From: JASGCL01 sp965203915
Lineage (GTDB): Bacteria > Pseudomonadota > Alphaproteobacteria > JASGCL01
Assembly (NCBI GenBank): GCA_965203915.1
Contig: OZ241918.1
Span: 868,001-932,000 of the forward strand
Direction of reading: 5' to 3'
Length of the DNA: 64,000 nucleotides
The position numbers and the translations under genes are program-made. The notes under the pieces are model-generated. The model was not told the DNA's origin, did no database searches, and worked only from the letters and a program-made list of their open reading frames with translations. Shown one piece after another: positions 1-8,766 of this stretch; within the stretch, counting starts at the first letter, position 1, and each line of letters starts with the position of its first letter.

Positions 1-215
1 GGGTGCGTTTGACAACCAGCGGCAAACTTTTCCTATGTTTGGGCAAAGACGATATGGTGGATATAAGGGCGGATTTAAGAAAGGGCGGGGTGGCGCAGGT
101 TAAGAATGCCATCATCAACGCCATGGCAAGGAAACCCTTAAGCCATGATTTTGTCATTAGTCGTGGTGGCCATCAACCGTCGCAACGGCGCGCCATGGTC
201 GAAACGGGGGGCTAG
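1..215 (+). CDS. moaA: GTP 3',8-cyclase MoaA, C-terminal end (5' end outside window)
   Basis: MoaA is the radical-SAM enzyme that turns GTP into 3',8-cyclo-7,8-dihydro-GTP, the first step of molybdenum cofactor synthesis. Only about the last 70 residues are inside the window, in frame 3. They match the family's C-terminal pattern: an RLT..GKL.LCLG stretch carrying one of the C-terminal Fe-S cysteines, a VDIR..LR segment, a KP..HDF segment and a terminal GG. The C-terminal diglycine is needed for activation by MoaC-type partners in known MoaA proteins. No other molybdenum cofactor gene follows in the window, apart from a MOSC-domain gene far away at 41.7 kb. Confidence 0.85.
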   Translation, partial: VRLTTSGKLFLCLGKDDMVDIRADLRKGGVAQVKNAIINAMARKPLSHDFVISRGGHQPSQRRAMVETGG

Positions 216-256
216 CAGGTCCTTTGCCCGCCCTTTATCGAACTCAAGAGAAAAAA

Positions 257-1051
257 TTAATTGATGTCTTGCCAGTAGCGATAGGCAATATTGTAGGCGC
301 AGGTCGACAGCCAAAAGAAAAACATATTGCCCAAAAATGATAAAACAAAAGACAGGGCGATAGAATTTTGAATAATTTTTTGCAACACCGTCACATCATC
401 GATGCCAAATGTCGCGAAGCCGACGCCCAGAATAATCGAGCAACCCGACACGATGCCCAAGAAGAAAAAAGCCAATATCCACAAGGTAAGAAAAATTTTG
501 CCGTAAGAATGAAAGGCATGTTGCAACAATAAGAATGGTTGAAATTTTTTATTAAGCACAAAATCTATCATGGACAAGAAAAAAAATGGCGCAATGAAAA
601 CCGCGGGCAGCAATAATATGGATAAAGATATTTTTTCGTTGGTGGCCAGCGGGGTGATTTTTGCTGATAAAAATAATAAACTTGTCACCGCGCCATAAAC
701 CAAGAGCAATAGGATAGAAAAAATAATATTGCGCCACATAAATCGCCAAATGGCAGCATATTTTTTAAATACATGGAAAATATTATCGCGCCGCGTGATG
801 CGACCATGCAAGAACAATATCCACCCAACAACAAACGGCAAGCCAATAACCCATTGGCAAAGCGCAAAAACGAAAAAAACAATTTGATTATTTTTGGGGA
901 AATTGGGCAGAAATGTGGTGATATCAAATAGGCCAATTAAAAAGGCAGGAAGCAAAGCCAGGTTAAAAATAAAATTTCGTTCTTGCCAAGTGATGGACAT
1001 GCCGTCGGCTAATGTGCTGCGAACATCAAGGTTTATTTTTTTTCTTATCAT
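257..1051 (-). CDS. polytopic membrane protein, unknown function
   Basis: I do not recognise this 264-residue protein. It has a short basic cytoplasmic N-terminus followed by about six hydrophobic segments (near residues 28-48, 58-82, 110-130, 143-163, 192-215 and 232-255), so it is an inner-membrane protein. The gene is AT-rich and lies 49 bp downstream of a second AT-rich membrane-protein gene on the same strand, suggesting co-transcription. No catalytic or binding motif is visible. The start at an ATG gives the basic leader MIRKKINLD. Confidence 0.75.
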   Translation of the reverse strand: MIRKKINLDVRSTLADGMSITWQERNFIFNLALLPAFLIGLFDITTFLPNFPKNNQIVFFVFALCQWVIGLPFVVGWILFLHGRITRRDNIFHVFKKYAAIWRFMWRNIIFSILLLLVYGAVTSLLFLSAKITPLATNEKISLSILLLPAVFIAPFFFLSMIDFVLNKKFQPFLLLQHAFHSYGKIFLTLWILAFFFLGIVSGCSIILGVGFATFGIDDVTVLQKIIQNSIALSFVLSFLGNMFFFWLSTCAYNIAYRYWQDIN

Positions 1052-1100
1052 GATTTTTATTCTATCGCCCCAGGGGCCAGATAGAGCCTATAGCAAATTA

Positions 1101-2156
1101 TTATATTTTTGGAAAGCTAGCAGATTTTTTGTAACGCAATAACCAAAAGGCTCGGGATAATATAATTGATATAATGGTAACGCTAACGAACGTAACCAAC
1201 AATGTCACGCTATTCATTAATATAACTTGGATAATGCTGGAACGAATGAAAAGCGGCAAGGAGTAAGTTGCAAGCGCGCCCAAGTAATAAATAGCAGCAG
1301 CAAATATCAAACCCAATGCCCCCACCAACACGGGGACAGCCAAAATAGTTATAAATAATAAGAATATCCAAATATGATATTGGCGAACAATGGCAAAGAA
1401 TATTTTTAATTCATCTTCCAATCCCTCCAAGTCGTATAATTCCTTGATGCTTAAGAGGTGGAAACGGCTTTGAAAAATAATATAGGGAATAAAAAGCAAC
1501 CAGGAGGCAAAGAAGTACATCAAGCCAAAAACAATAATAATGTAGCATAATAAAATTAAACCCGTGATGAAGTCATGGAACCGCCCGCGCAACATATCTT
1601 GTAGGAATTCGAAGAAATTATTAATAACAAAAAAGCAGCTAAAAAATATAACCGCGAACACAAACAGCCACAGTAAAATTTTAAGGATAAAGTCTTTTTT
1701 TTGTGCATTCCAACTAGAAAAACGCAGCGACAGTGTTTTGCCTTCGGTGTCCTCGCCAATTGCCCAAAAAGCAAAAGGATAGACGCACAGCGCGACCAGC
1801 AGGTAATTAATTAATGAAGACAAGCCATAATTAAATAACAAAGATTTGGGCAATAAAATGGTGAATGCCGAACTAACAATGGTGGCAACGATCCACGGCA
1901 CAAAAATAATTTTAAACAATGGCTTGCGCCCGCGCCAAAATAAAATAACCCCCTCCCACAGCAGATAAAAATTAGGCGGCAGATTCGCCGAAGTTTTTAA
2001 GTGCTTGCTGTATGTTTTTTTAATAGTTTTGTTGGTGCGTTGCCAATGATGACGGGCTTCCTCGCCCAGGTCTTTTGGCATGGTGCGCCAATCAATATCC
2101 TTCGCGCCCCGAATAAAGAAAAAGAAATAATAATAGATTTTTTTTAGCCAGTCCAT
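1101..2156 (-). CDS. polytopic membrane protein, unknown function
   Basis: A 351-residue membrane protein with a basic N-terminal region of about 70 residues, then six or more hydrophobic segments separated by short charged loops. I chose the ATG at 2156 (protein starting MDWLKK). A longer reading from 2255 would run inside dnaQ, whose stop is at 2170, and adds residues with no membrane-protein character. It lies 13 bp after dnaQ on the same strand and upstream of another unknown membrane protein, so the three may share a transcript. The general layout is reminiscent of EI24/CysZ-type proteins, but I see no decisive motif. Confidence 0.75.
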   Translation of the reverse strand: MDWLKKIYYYFFFFIRGAKDIDWRTMPKDLGEEARHHWQRTNKTIKKTYSKHLKTSANLPPNFYLLWEGVILFWRGRKPLFKIIFVPWIVATIVSSAFTILLPKSLLFNYGLSSLINYLLVALCVYPFAFWAIGEDTEGKTLSLRFSSWNAQKKDFILKILLWLFVFAVIFFSCFFVINNFFEFLQDMLRGRFHDFITGLILLCYIIIVFGLMYFFASWLLFIPYIIFQSRFHLLSIKELYDLEGLEDELKIFFAIVRQYHIWIFLLFITILAVPVLVGALGLIFAAAIYYLGALATYSLPLFIRSSIIQVILMNSVTLLVTFVSVTIISIILSRAFWLLRYKKSASFPKI

Positions 2157-2169
2157 TTTTTTAACAATG

Positions 2170-2943
2170 CTATTGTATTGTCCCCCATAAATTATTTGGA
2201 ATTTTTTGCGCCAACAATTCTTGGTGCTGTTGTAATTCTTCGGCGCTGGCGACAAATAAACGGGCGGGGCGGTGCGCGTTGTTGTTTCCTATATTTGCGC
2301 GAACCTCCTGATCATTCATAACACTCCCGCTGTTGTTGGCTAACTGATTATTGATGACGGGGGCGGGTGTGCTGACTTGGTTGTTGGTTTTTTTACTGGT
2401 GCCCTGGCTTTCAAGGTTAAGGCTGGCCTGACGCCCACCGTTTAATTCTAACCAAACATCGACCAACAGCAAGCAATCTTTTAATGCGCCATGTTGTTGC
2501 CGTTCTTCAAGGCTGATATCAAACCGACGGCACAGGGCATCCAAACTGTTGCTCTGCCCTGGAAACTTCTTGCGCGCCACCATCACCGTATCAATCACAG
2601 GATTTGTCAGCGCCCTATAGCCCAATTCCGCCAAGTGGTGATTGATAAAGGCCATGTCAAAATCACTATTGTGGATCAGCAAGGTTGCATCGCCGATGAA
2701 GTTCAAAAAATCATCAACCACATCAACGAACAAGGGTTTATTTTTTAAAAATTTTTCGCTTAAACCATGAACCTGGAAAGAAGCCTGGGGCACATCGCGC
2801 AGCGGATTAATATATTGCTGATATTCTTTTCCCTTTTGAAAACCTTCTAATTCGACAGCGCCAATTTCAATGATACGGTGACCTTCCTCAGGTTTGAAGC
2901 CAGTGGTTTCGGTGTCAAGGACGACATAGCGTTGGTTTGTCAT
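2170..2943 (-). CDS. dnaQ: DNA polymerase III epsilon subunit (3'-5' proofreading exonuclease)
   Basis: DnaQ removes misincorporated nucleotides as part of the replicative polymerase core. The DEDDh exonuclease motifs are visible: the DTETTG motif near residues 9-14, the IHNSDFD motif near residue 91, and the H..L.DC.LL motif near residue 152. The exonuclease domain covers about the first 175 residues. It is followed by an Asn/Gln/Ser-rich linker and a C-terminal tail that would bind the alpha subunit. The 257-residue length is slightly above the usual 230-245 because of that linker. An ATG start and a close match at the N-terminus support the chosen start. Confidence 0.93.
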   Translation of the reverse strand: MTNQRYVVLDTETTGFKPEEGHRIIEIGAVELEGFQKGKEYQQYINPLRDVPQASFQVHGLSEKFLKNKPLFVDVVDDFLNFIGDATLLIHNSDFDMAFINHHLAELGYRALTNPVIDTVMVARKKFPGQSNSLDALCRRFDISLEERQQHGALKDCLLLVDVWLELNGGRQASLNLESQGTSKKTNNQVSTPAPVINNQLANNSGSVMNDQEVRANIGNNNAHRPARLFVASAEELQQHQELLAQKIPNNLWGTIQ

Positions 2944-3060
2944 GGGTTGTGATAAGGATATTGGTTATAATTTATAATTCCTACATTCATTATTATAGAC
3001 GAGTCTGACAAAATTCAAGCTATAACTTCCGTCTTAGGCTTTGTTAAATACTCATAAAGT

Positions 3061-4437
3061 TTATTGCGGGGATAGGGGAGACCATGCAGGGTCGGAGCCA
3101 TGAATAGGGGTGGGAATTTTTCTTAAAAAATTACCCGTTATATCGACGGTCCAAAGCGATAGGTCGGGGTCGTCGGCCGTTGGTTGACGAAAGAAGGCTA
3201 TCACCCGACCGTTGGGTGACCAAGTGGGTCCTTCGTCCAAGAAACTTTGCGATAACAAACGCTCGTCGCTCCCGTCGGGTTTTACAATGCCGATATAAAA
3301 ACGATTGTCGCTTTGTTTGGTGAAGGCAATATAATCGCCGCGTGGTGACCACACAGGGGTCGAATATTCGCCGTTGCCATAACTTATACGTTTTGGATTT
3401 TTTCCATTGCTATCCATGACGTAGATTTGCTGGGTGCCACTGCGGTCAGAGGCAAAGGTAATGAAGCTACCATCGGGCGAATAGCAGGGCGAGGTGTTGA
3501 TGTCTTTGCCGCTGGTCAGGGCCATGCCCAAGTCATCGCTTGGGGACATGGTAAGGTTTTTTACATAAATATTACTGGCACCATCAAACTCATAAGAAAA
3601 AATTATTTTTTTATCATCGGGTGAAAAACGTGGAGCAAAGGTCATGCCGTCGAATGCCCCAATCAGGTGGTTTTCGCCCGTTTCAATATTTAAAATATAA
3701 ACCTGCGGCACGCCATCTTCATAAGATAGGTAAGAAATTTTTTGCAGGTTGTTGGAAAAACGTGGGGTGAGAACCAAATAACGGCCATCGCTTATGGTAT
3801 GCAAATTACCACCATCTTGATCCATGATAGCCAATTGTTTGGTGCGCGTGCCTTTGCTGCCCGTTTCGGCAATGAATACGATACGCGAATCAAAATAACC
3901 TTTTTCCCCAGTTAAGCGCGTGTATAATTGGTCGCTTAATTGGTGAGCAAGCCGTCGCCAGTTTTGCCTGTTGGTAGATAGCCCTATACCGTTTTCGCCC
4001 AAAAGATTTTTCTTTTGCGCTACATCCCATAATTTTACGCGTATTAATATTTGTTGATTTGGGCCATAGGCCGCGCTTTGTGTGCTTAAACTTGTTTGCA
4101 CCAAAAATTGCCGCCCCAATCTTTGCCAATTGCCAAAGGACGGCTTCTGGTAAAAGCTAGATAATTTTTCGCTATTTTCTTCGCGGGTGGTGATGTTAAA
4201 TAATCCCGAGCCGCTGAGGTCGTTGTCTATAACCGATGCTATATTTTTTCCCAATTCATCGTTGACAATTTTTTGTCCCGCGGGGGATGAACTGACATCG
4301 ACATCGGCAATAGCTAGGTTGATGGTTTTTATCGTTCCTTGTTTGATTGTCATTTTCAATGCGGCGGTGGCGGGCGGGCTGACGCTATAAAAAGCAATAA
4401 GCAACAACCAAGATATTTTTTTAAAATTATAAAGCAT
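3061..4437 (-). CDS. tolB: Tol-Pal system protein TolB
   Basis: TolB is the periplasmic beta-propeller of the Tol-Pal system, which keeps the outer membrane attached and constricts it at division. The 458-residue protein has an N-terminal signal peptide ending near the ATAA sequence, an N-terminal domain of about 130 residues, and then repeated propeller blades with the family's FSPDG and IYVMD-type repeats. I chose the ATG at 4437; an in-frame TTG at 4449 would add four residues. It overlaps the end of tolA by 11 bp, so the two are translationally linked. The pal gene that normally follows tolB is not here. Confidence 0.93.
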   Translation of the reverse strand: MLYNFKKISWLLLIAFYSVSPPATAALKMTIKQGTIKTINLAIADVDVSSSPAGQKIVNDELGKNIASVIDNDLSGSGLFNITTREENSEKLSSFYQKPSFGNWQRLGRQFLVQTSLSTQSAAYGPNQQILIRVKLWDVAQKKNLLGENGIGLSTNRQNWRRLAHQLSDQLYTRLTGEKGYFDSRIVFIAETGSKGTRTKQLAIMDQDGGNLHTISDGRYLVLTPRFSNNLQKISYLSYEDGVPQVYILNIETGENHLIGAFDGMTFAPRFSPDDKKIIFSYEFDGASNIYVKNLTMSPSDDLGMALTSGKDINTSPCYSPDGSFITFASDRSGTQQIYVMDSNGKNPKRISYGNGEYSTPVWSPRGDYIAFTKQSDNRFYIGIVKPDGSDERLLSQSFLDEGPTWSPNGRVIAFFRQPTADDPDLSLWTVDITGNFLRKIPTPIHGSDPAWSPLSPQ

Positions 4438-5278
4438 GGTAGGGGTCAAAGGTAAATTCGATGGTTTTCCATATGGGGTATTTGTCTTTGGGCAATGTTA
4501 ATTTCCTGCATGATGGTGTATCAAAAGAGCGCAGCGCGCTTTCGGCTAAGATGCGCTTGGTATCATCTTGCAATATTTTTTTATCCTTTAATTTTACGTC
4601 CGTTACCTTACCATCAGGCGCAAGGGTTAGTAAAACAGTAATGGTTGTTTTATCAACATCGCGCAAACCCGCGGGGATTTGCCAGCAACCTGCTATTTGT
4701 TGGCGCAATTGAAAAAACTCGTTGCGGGTTAGGGAGTCCTTCTTGCCGATAGGCAGTTGCTTATCGGCCAGGGCGCTTTGTTTTGTGTTGGCTTGTTGGT
4801 TTTTATTCTGGGTGGCTTTCCCTTTATCATCTGGGGTGGCGGGGGTTTTATCGATGGTTTTTAAAATTTTGGCAATATTTTGTTGGTTATCGCCCTTTTT
4901 TGTTTGCTGGGTTTTGCTGGCTTGGTTGGTTGGGCTCGATTGTTCACCCTTGCTATCAGAAAGGGGCTGAGAGGGAGAGGCAGGCGATATAGGCCGTTTA
5001 TTATCGGTTGCGCCACTTGATTCGCTATTGAGGGGTTTGGGTTTGGCTACTTGATTTTTTCCCAATTTGGCTGGATCGGGTAAACGCTGGTCAATATCTT
5101 TTTCATTAACAAGGTCGACCGCCAAGATATTTTTATTCTTCTTTTTCTCAGGCACAAAAAGATAAGGCGATGCCAGGCCAACAACAATCAACAGTGCCAT
5201 CATATGAAGGGCGATAGACCATAAAATCGATGGGCCTTTATAAAAATTTTTTTTGGTGGCGGATATTTTTTCTGCCAT
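4427..5278 (-). CDS. tolA: TolA-like protein of the Tol-Pal system
   Basis: TolA spans the periplasm and couples the TolQR motor to outer-membrane partners. The 283-residue protein shows the expected layout: a short cytoplasmic N-terminus, one membrane segment near residues 20-45, a long low-complexity Lys/Gln/Asn/Pro-rich periplasmic region to about residue 180, and a C-terminal TolA/TonB-like globular domain. That domain carries the CW..P.GL start and a V.L.L.PDG.V.D.KL segment. It sits between tolR and tolB. The low-complexity region is shorter than in enterobacteria and is not strongly alanine-rich, so recognition rests on position, topology and the C-terminal domain. Confidence 0.9.
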   Translation of the reverse strand: MAEKISATKKNFYKGPSILWSIALHMMALLIVVGLASPYLFVPEKKKNKNILAVDLVNEKDIDQRLPDPAKLGKNQVAKPKPLNSESSGATDNKRPISPASPSQPLSDSKGEQSSPTNQASKTQQTKKGDNQQNIAKILKTIDKTPATPDDKGKATQNKNQQANTKQSALADKQLPIGKKDSLTRNEFFQLRQQIAGCWQIPAGLRDVDKTTITVLLTLAPDGKVTDVKLKDKKILQDDTKRILAESALRSFDTPSCRKLTLPKDKYPIWKTIEFTFDPYHAL

Positions 5279-5299
5279 GGGGGTTAATCACCACCTTGC

Positions 5300-5731
5300 T
5301 TAGTTATCTATTGATTGGGTTATAAGCGATACTTGCCCCAAACCCTTTTCGCTCATGGCATTCATCACGGTCATGATATTGCCATAGGACACCGTTTTGT
5401 CGCCGCGCACAAATATCTTTTTATTTTTATCGCTTTTGGCCAACACCGCTAACTTTTCTTTTAATTGTGCCAAGGTCATCAGGTCATTTTCCCAATAGAT
5501 CTCGCCGTTATTTTTGACGGTGATGATAAGCGGCTTGTCATCTTTGCTTATGGCGCGTCCTTTGCCCGCGGGCAAGTTGACGGGCACGCTGGCATTGGGT
5601 GATGGGTTGTTAAGGGCAGGGGCGGCAATCATAAAAACCACCAACAGAACCAACAGCACGTCGATAAACGGCGTCATGTTGATATAAGCAATCGGCAATT
5701 TTTTGGTGCGGCGGCGGCGAAATCGATTCAT
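5300..5731 (-). CDS. tolR: TolR, ExbD/TolR-family motor subunit
   Basis: TolR forms the proton-driven motor with TolQ in the inner membrane. The 143-residue protein has a basic cytoplasmic N-terminus, one membrane segment near residues 20-40 containing the essential aspartate in the motif NMTPFIDVLLVLL, and a small periplasmic domain. Size and motif match the family. It follows tolQ with a 6-bp gap and precedes tolA by 21 bp. Confidence 0.95.
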   Translation of the reverse strand: MNRFRRRRTKKLPIAYINMTPFIDVLLVLLVVFMIAAPALNNPSPNASVPVNLPAGKGRAISKDDKPLIITVKNNGEIYWENDLMTLAQLKEKLAVLAKSDKNKKIFVRGDKTVSYGNIMTVMNAMSEKGLGQVSLITQSIDN

Positions 5732-5737
5732 GGTTTG

Positions 5738-6514
5738 TTAGGCGTTCCTGGCTATATTCATTTTGGTTTTGGCGCGCATTGATTTTTGCATGACCACTGG
5801 AAATTCATCGATGAAGGTTTCTAATCGCGCCAAATATTTTTCAATATCAAGGGTGAATTTGTTATAGGCCATGGTCGCGGGGATAGCAGCAAGCAACCCG
5901 ATGGCGGTCGCAAACAAGGCCTCGGCTATGCCAGGGGCGACGACGGCCAACGAGCTTTGGCCACGGCTTGCGATAGCAGAAAAGGCATTGATAATCCCCC
6001 ACACCGTGCCAAACAAACCAATGAAGGGCGCGACCGAAGAAGTGGTGGCAAGGATGCCAAGGTTTTTTTCCAACCTTGCTGTTTCGCGGCTCAAGGCTGC
6101 CTGCAATATTCTTTCTATTTTTTGCACCGTTGATGGTCCCTGTAACAATTCGTTCATTGCGCTAGAAAACATAACCGACAAGGGATCTTTGGGGTGGGGG
6201 CCAATACGTTGGAATAATTCTTCCATGCTGATGCCCGACCAAAATATTTCGTCAAAGCGGTCGGCGCGTTGTTGCAACCTTTTTAACAAGAAATATTTTT
6301 CTAAAATAACCGCCCAGCTGATGACAGACAGCACTATCAAAAACAGCATGACCAATTTGACCGCCAGGTCGGTGCTGAGGAGCAATTGCCAAAAAGGACC
6401 TTCGTTAAAAGATGACCGCCCCGCCAACAGCCACGTTTTTGTTGCATGATATAAAGTGGGGAAGTGGTCCGCTAAGCTTTCTTTGGCTTGATGAAGTGAT
6501 TGATGCAAGGTCAT
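5738..6514 (-). CDS. tolQ: TolQ, MotA/TolQ/ExbB proton channel protein
   Basis: TolQ is the channel-forming subunit of the Tol motor in the inner membrane. The 258-residue protein has three hydrophobic segments (near residues 45-70, 155-180 and 200-225). The conserved APFIGLFGTVWGI stretch lies in the second, and the conserved ALFATAIGLLAAIPA stretch in the third. The gene lies 5 bp downstream of ybgC and 6 bp upstream of tolR. Confidence 0.96.
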   Translation of the reverse strand: MTLHQSLHQAKESLADHFPTLYHATKTWLLAGRSSFNEGPFWQLLLSTDLAVKLVMLFLIVLSVISWAVILEKYFLLKRLQQRADRFDEIFWSGISMEELFQRIGPHPKDPLSVMFSSAMNELLQGPSTVQKIERILQAALSRETARLEKNLGILATTSSVAPFIGLFGTVWGIINAFSAIASRGQSSLAVVAPGIAEALFATAIGLLAAIPATMAYNKFTLDIEKYLARLETFIDEFPVVMQKSMRAKTKMNIARNA

Positions 6515-6519
6515 GTTTT

Positions 6520-6978
6520 TTATTGGCTGGGCAAGATAAATATATTGGACAACTCACGTGGCATTTTTTTTGGCTTGCTATCGCTTAGCGCGTTATGGGT
6601 GCCGTTCACAGCATTTTGTTGTTCATAGGAAATAAATACTAGCAGGATTTCCAAAACAGCTAAAGATTTTTCTTTGCATAGAAATTCTTGACGAAAAGTT
6701 AGGCTGGCACTGCCTATTTTTATTGGTTGGGTAAGGATGGTTATATCGTCTTCTAAATAGGCGGGTGCGCGATAATCCAATTGCAGGTTTTTAACGATGA
6801 AGCAACCATGATGGTCATGCAACATTTTGCTAATGGGATAGTGAAGTTGGTGCAGGGCGTCAAGGCGAGCCCGTTCCGCCATGTCAATGTAGCGCGCGTG
6901 ATAAACCACACCGCCCGCGTCGGTATCGGCGTAGGCAATTTTTGTTTTGTAGATAAGTGGCGGGATGAATGTTTGCAT
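6520..6978 (-). CDS. ybgC: YbgC-type acyl-CoA thioesterase
   Basis: YbgC is a hotdog-fold acyl-CoA thioesterase that often heads tol-pal operons. The 152-residue protein has the family signature YADTDAGGVVYHARY near residues 15-29, with the catalytic aspartate, followed by an active-site helix. It is the first gene of the ybgC-tolQRAB unit. A 228-bp AT-rich gap separates it from a divergent gene of unknown function, so the operon promoter must lie there. Confidence 0.93.
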   Translation of the reverse strand: MQTFIPPLIYKTKIAYADTDAGGVVYHARYIDMAERARLDALHQLHYPISKMLHDHHGCFIVKNLQLDYRAPAYLEDDITILTQPIKIGSASLTFRQEFLCKEKSLAVLEILLVFISYEQQNAVNGTHNALSDSKPKKMPRELSNIFILPSQ

Positions 6979-7206
6979 AATGGTTTGTTATTTATAAAAA
7001 ATAAATTGGCAGCAAGAACATAGCGTCAACAGACGGTGGATTGATGAAGGTTCTTATAAAACAAACAAAGAATGAATAACAATTATATATAAAATTAATA
7101 AATGAAAACTATTTTAATTATAATTTTATTGATTAAAATATGAACAAAAAAAGAATCGCCGTTCTTACATTTGAATAATTATTTTTGTTGGTTTTATTAT
7201 TAACCC
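6979..7206. promoter_or_regulatory. AT-rich divergent intergenic region upstream of ybgC-tol and the orphan gene
   Basis: This 228-bp gap separates two diverging genes and so should hold both promoters. It is very AT-rich. I can see a 9-nt inverted repeat (TATTTTAAT at 7110-7118 and ATTAAAATA at 7132-7140), but in such AT-rich DNA this could arise by chance. I do not see a convincing -35/-10 pair on either strand, nor a clear ribosome binding site ahead of the ATG at 7207. Confidence 0.4.
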
Positions 7207-8709
7207 ATGAGGAAAAACAACGGGTTATATTTGCCACGATTCGTAAGCGATAGCAAAAAGAAAAAACTGCTTTCCAGCATAACTTCTCCTGCTAGTGCCA
7301 GGGTTGTTATAGAAGGGGCGAGGTTGCCGAGGTGGCACCAGGGCGTCGACCGTGGCGGGTTTGCTCCTGCCCTAACCATAGGGTTATTGGCGATAGCCGA
7401 CGCCGCCAAGGCAAGGATTGACGTAAAAGACCCTGCAAAAGATATTGTAAAAGACCATGTTGTTAATGGTCAAAATATTTTTCATGAGGTTAAACAATCT
7501 TCCCCATCGCATCCATTGCTTCATTCTGCCGCAATGCCTGAGGTGGGAGCAGGGGATGGGGCGGAGGATGCCGATACGCCCCCTGCAGATAATGAGGACG
7601 TCGATTCCGCAACACAGGTTGAGGAGAGCAATGCCGCAACAAATGATGCCAATGATGATATCACTATTATACCTGATACGCCATCGTCTGATAGTTTGCT
7701 GGGGGATTATTTGTTCGATAGGCCACAGTCGATATTAACGCCTTATCAACTTGTCTCGCCCTATCTTGGTTTGGCAAAAAATTATTATCATCGCCAAGAT
7801 AGCATAACGGTCAAACAACCCAATCATTTGTTACCAGATAAACAAGACGCACAATTTAATATATCGCCCAGCACCATAAGCAAATCATTGCAGGCGATGG
7901 ATTACATGATGCAACAGGATATTGATAAGGCGTTGTTTAATGAAACTCATCCCACGGCTAATGCCGTTTATGATATGGGCAAGGATGATAATCCTTCCCC
8001 TACCAACCCGCCCGCGGACAAGGATTCAAAAAACGAACCCGTAACAGATAAATTGACGGAGCAGAAAATTGAACTGACGGATGGCAGTATTAAGCTAGAA
8101 AAAACCAATGGCGTGGTTACCAACATAACCCTTTATGGATTGGTGGCGTGGGAAGATATTGCGCCGTGGTTACATAACAACCATGATAAGCTAACCATAG
8201 CGCCGCATGGTGTATTGGTTATTACGGATATAAGCGATTTTTTATCAAACCTGGAACATGGGCTAACCCTGGCGGGCGATGGTTTGGTTTTGTTGCGCGA
8301 TGCCCTAACGCAATTTGTTTTGGATGGGGTTGCTTTGGGGATACTACGCGATGCAAATATAAACCATCGGGTTTTTAATAATTTTTTTGGTGATTATTAT
8401 TTTATAGATTTGGATACGGGGGATTTGCTTGCGCCCGTTGACCATAGCTTGCTGCCACCCACTATGTTTCCGCCCACTACGCCCGCGCCGCAACTGTTGA
8501 TGACCGATGATAAGATTGTTGATTCTAACCTGTTGGCGGATGGCGTGGAAAATATGCCGCCCGTTATCCATGACGACCTAAACACAACGATAGATGTTGA
8601 TGCCGCTGCGCAACAGCAAACAGATCATACATCAGTCATGTCAGAAAACGGTCAATTATTTTTGGCGCAGATCCACCAAGAACATGCCAAAAGCGATTGG
8701 CTTGTGTGA
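7207..8709 (+). CDS. large acidic protein of unknown function
   Basis: I do not recognise this 500-residue protein. The N-terminus is basic (KKKK near residues 17-20), followed by a weakly hydrophobic stretch near residues 51-68 that could be a poor signal or anchor. Residues 112-165 are Asp/Glu/Asn-rich and probably disordered. Residues 265-300 are Lys/Asp/Pro-rich. A more ordered portion rich in Leu, Ile, Gly and Asp spans about 290-420, then a Pro/Thr-rich stretch and an acidic tail. No enzyme motif or cysteine cluster is visible. It diverges from ybgC-tol and converges on secG. Codon use is like its neighbours, so it is probably a resident lineage-specific gene. Confidence 0.75.
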   Translation: MRKNNGLYLPRFVSDSKKKKLLSSITSPASARVVIEGARLPRWHQGVDRGGFAPALTIGLLAIADAAKARIDVKDPAKDIVKDHVVNGQNIFHEVKQSSPSHPLLHSAAMPEVGAGDGAEDADTPPADNEDVDSATQVEESNAATNDANDDITIIPDTPSSDSLLGDYLFDRPQSILTPYQLVSPYLGLAKNYYHRQDSITVKQPNHLLPDKQDAQFNISPSTISKSLQAMDYMMQQDIDKALFNETHPTANAVYDMGKDDNPSPTNPPADKDSKNEPVTDKLTEQKIELTDGSIKLEKTNGVVTNITLYGLVAWEDIAPWLHNNHDKLTIAPHGVLVITDISDFLSNLEHGLTLAGDGLVLLRDALTQFVLDGVALGILRDANINHRVFNNFFGDYYFIDLDTGDLLAPVDHSLLPPTMFPPTTPAPQLLMTDDKIVDSNLLADGVENMPPVIHDDLNTTIDVDAAAQQQTDHTSVMSENGQLFLAQIHQEHAKSDWLV

Positions 8710-8720
8710 TATAGTGCTTG

Positions 8721-8766
8721 CTCTATTGCGCCTACCTATTGTGCTCTATTGAGCCTACCTATTGCG
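8721..8766. repeat. 23-bp tandem duplication over the end of secG
   Basis: Two copies of a 23-bp unit beginning CTCTATTG lie head to tail at 8721-8743 and 8744-8766, differing at two positions (GCGCC/GAGCC and TGTG/TGCG). The second copy contains the secG stop codon on the minus strand. The first lies in the short gap between secG and the convergent orphan gene. This looks like a local replication slippage product. Confidence 0.75.

Noticed and set aside
7110..7140. 9-nt inverted repeat between ybgC and the orphan gene
   Set aside because: The DNA is nearly all A and T here, so a 9-nt pair is expected by chance.
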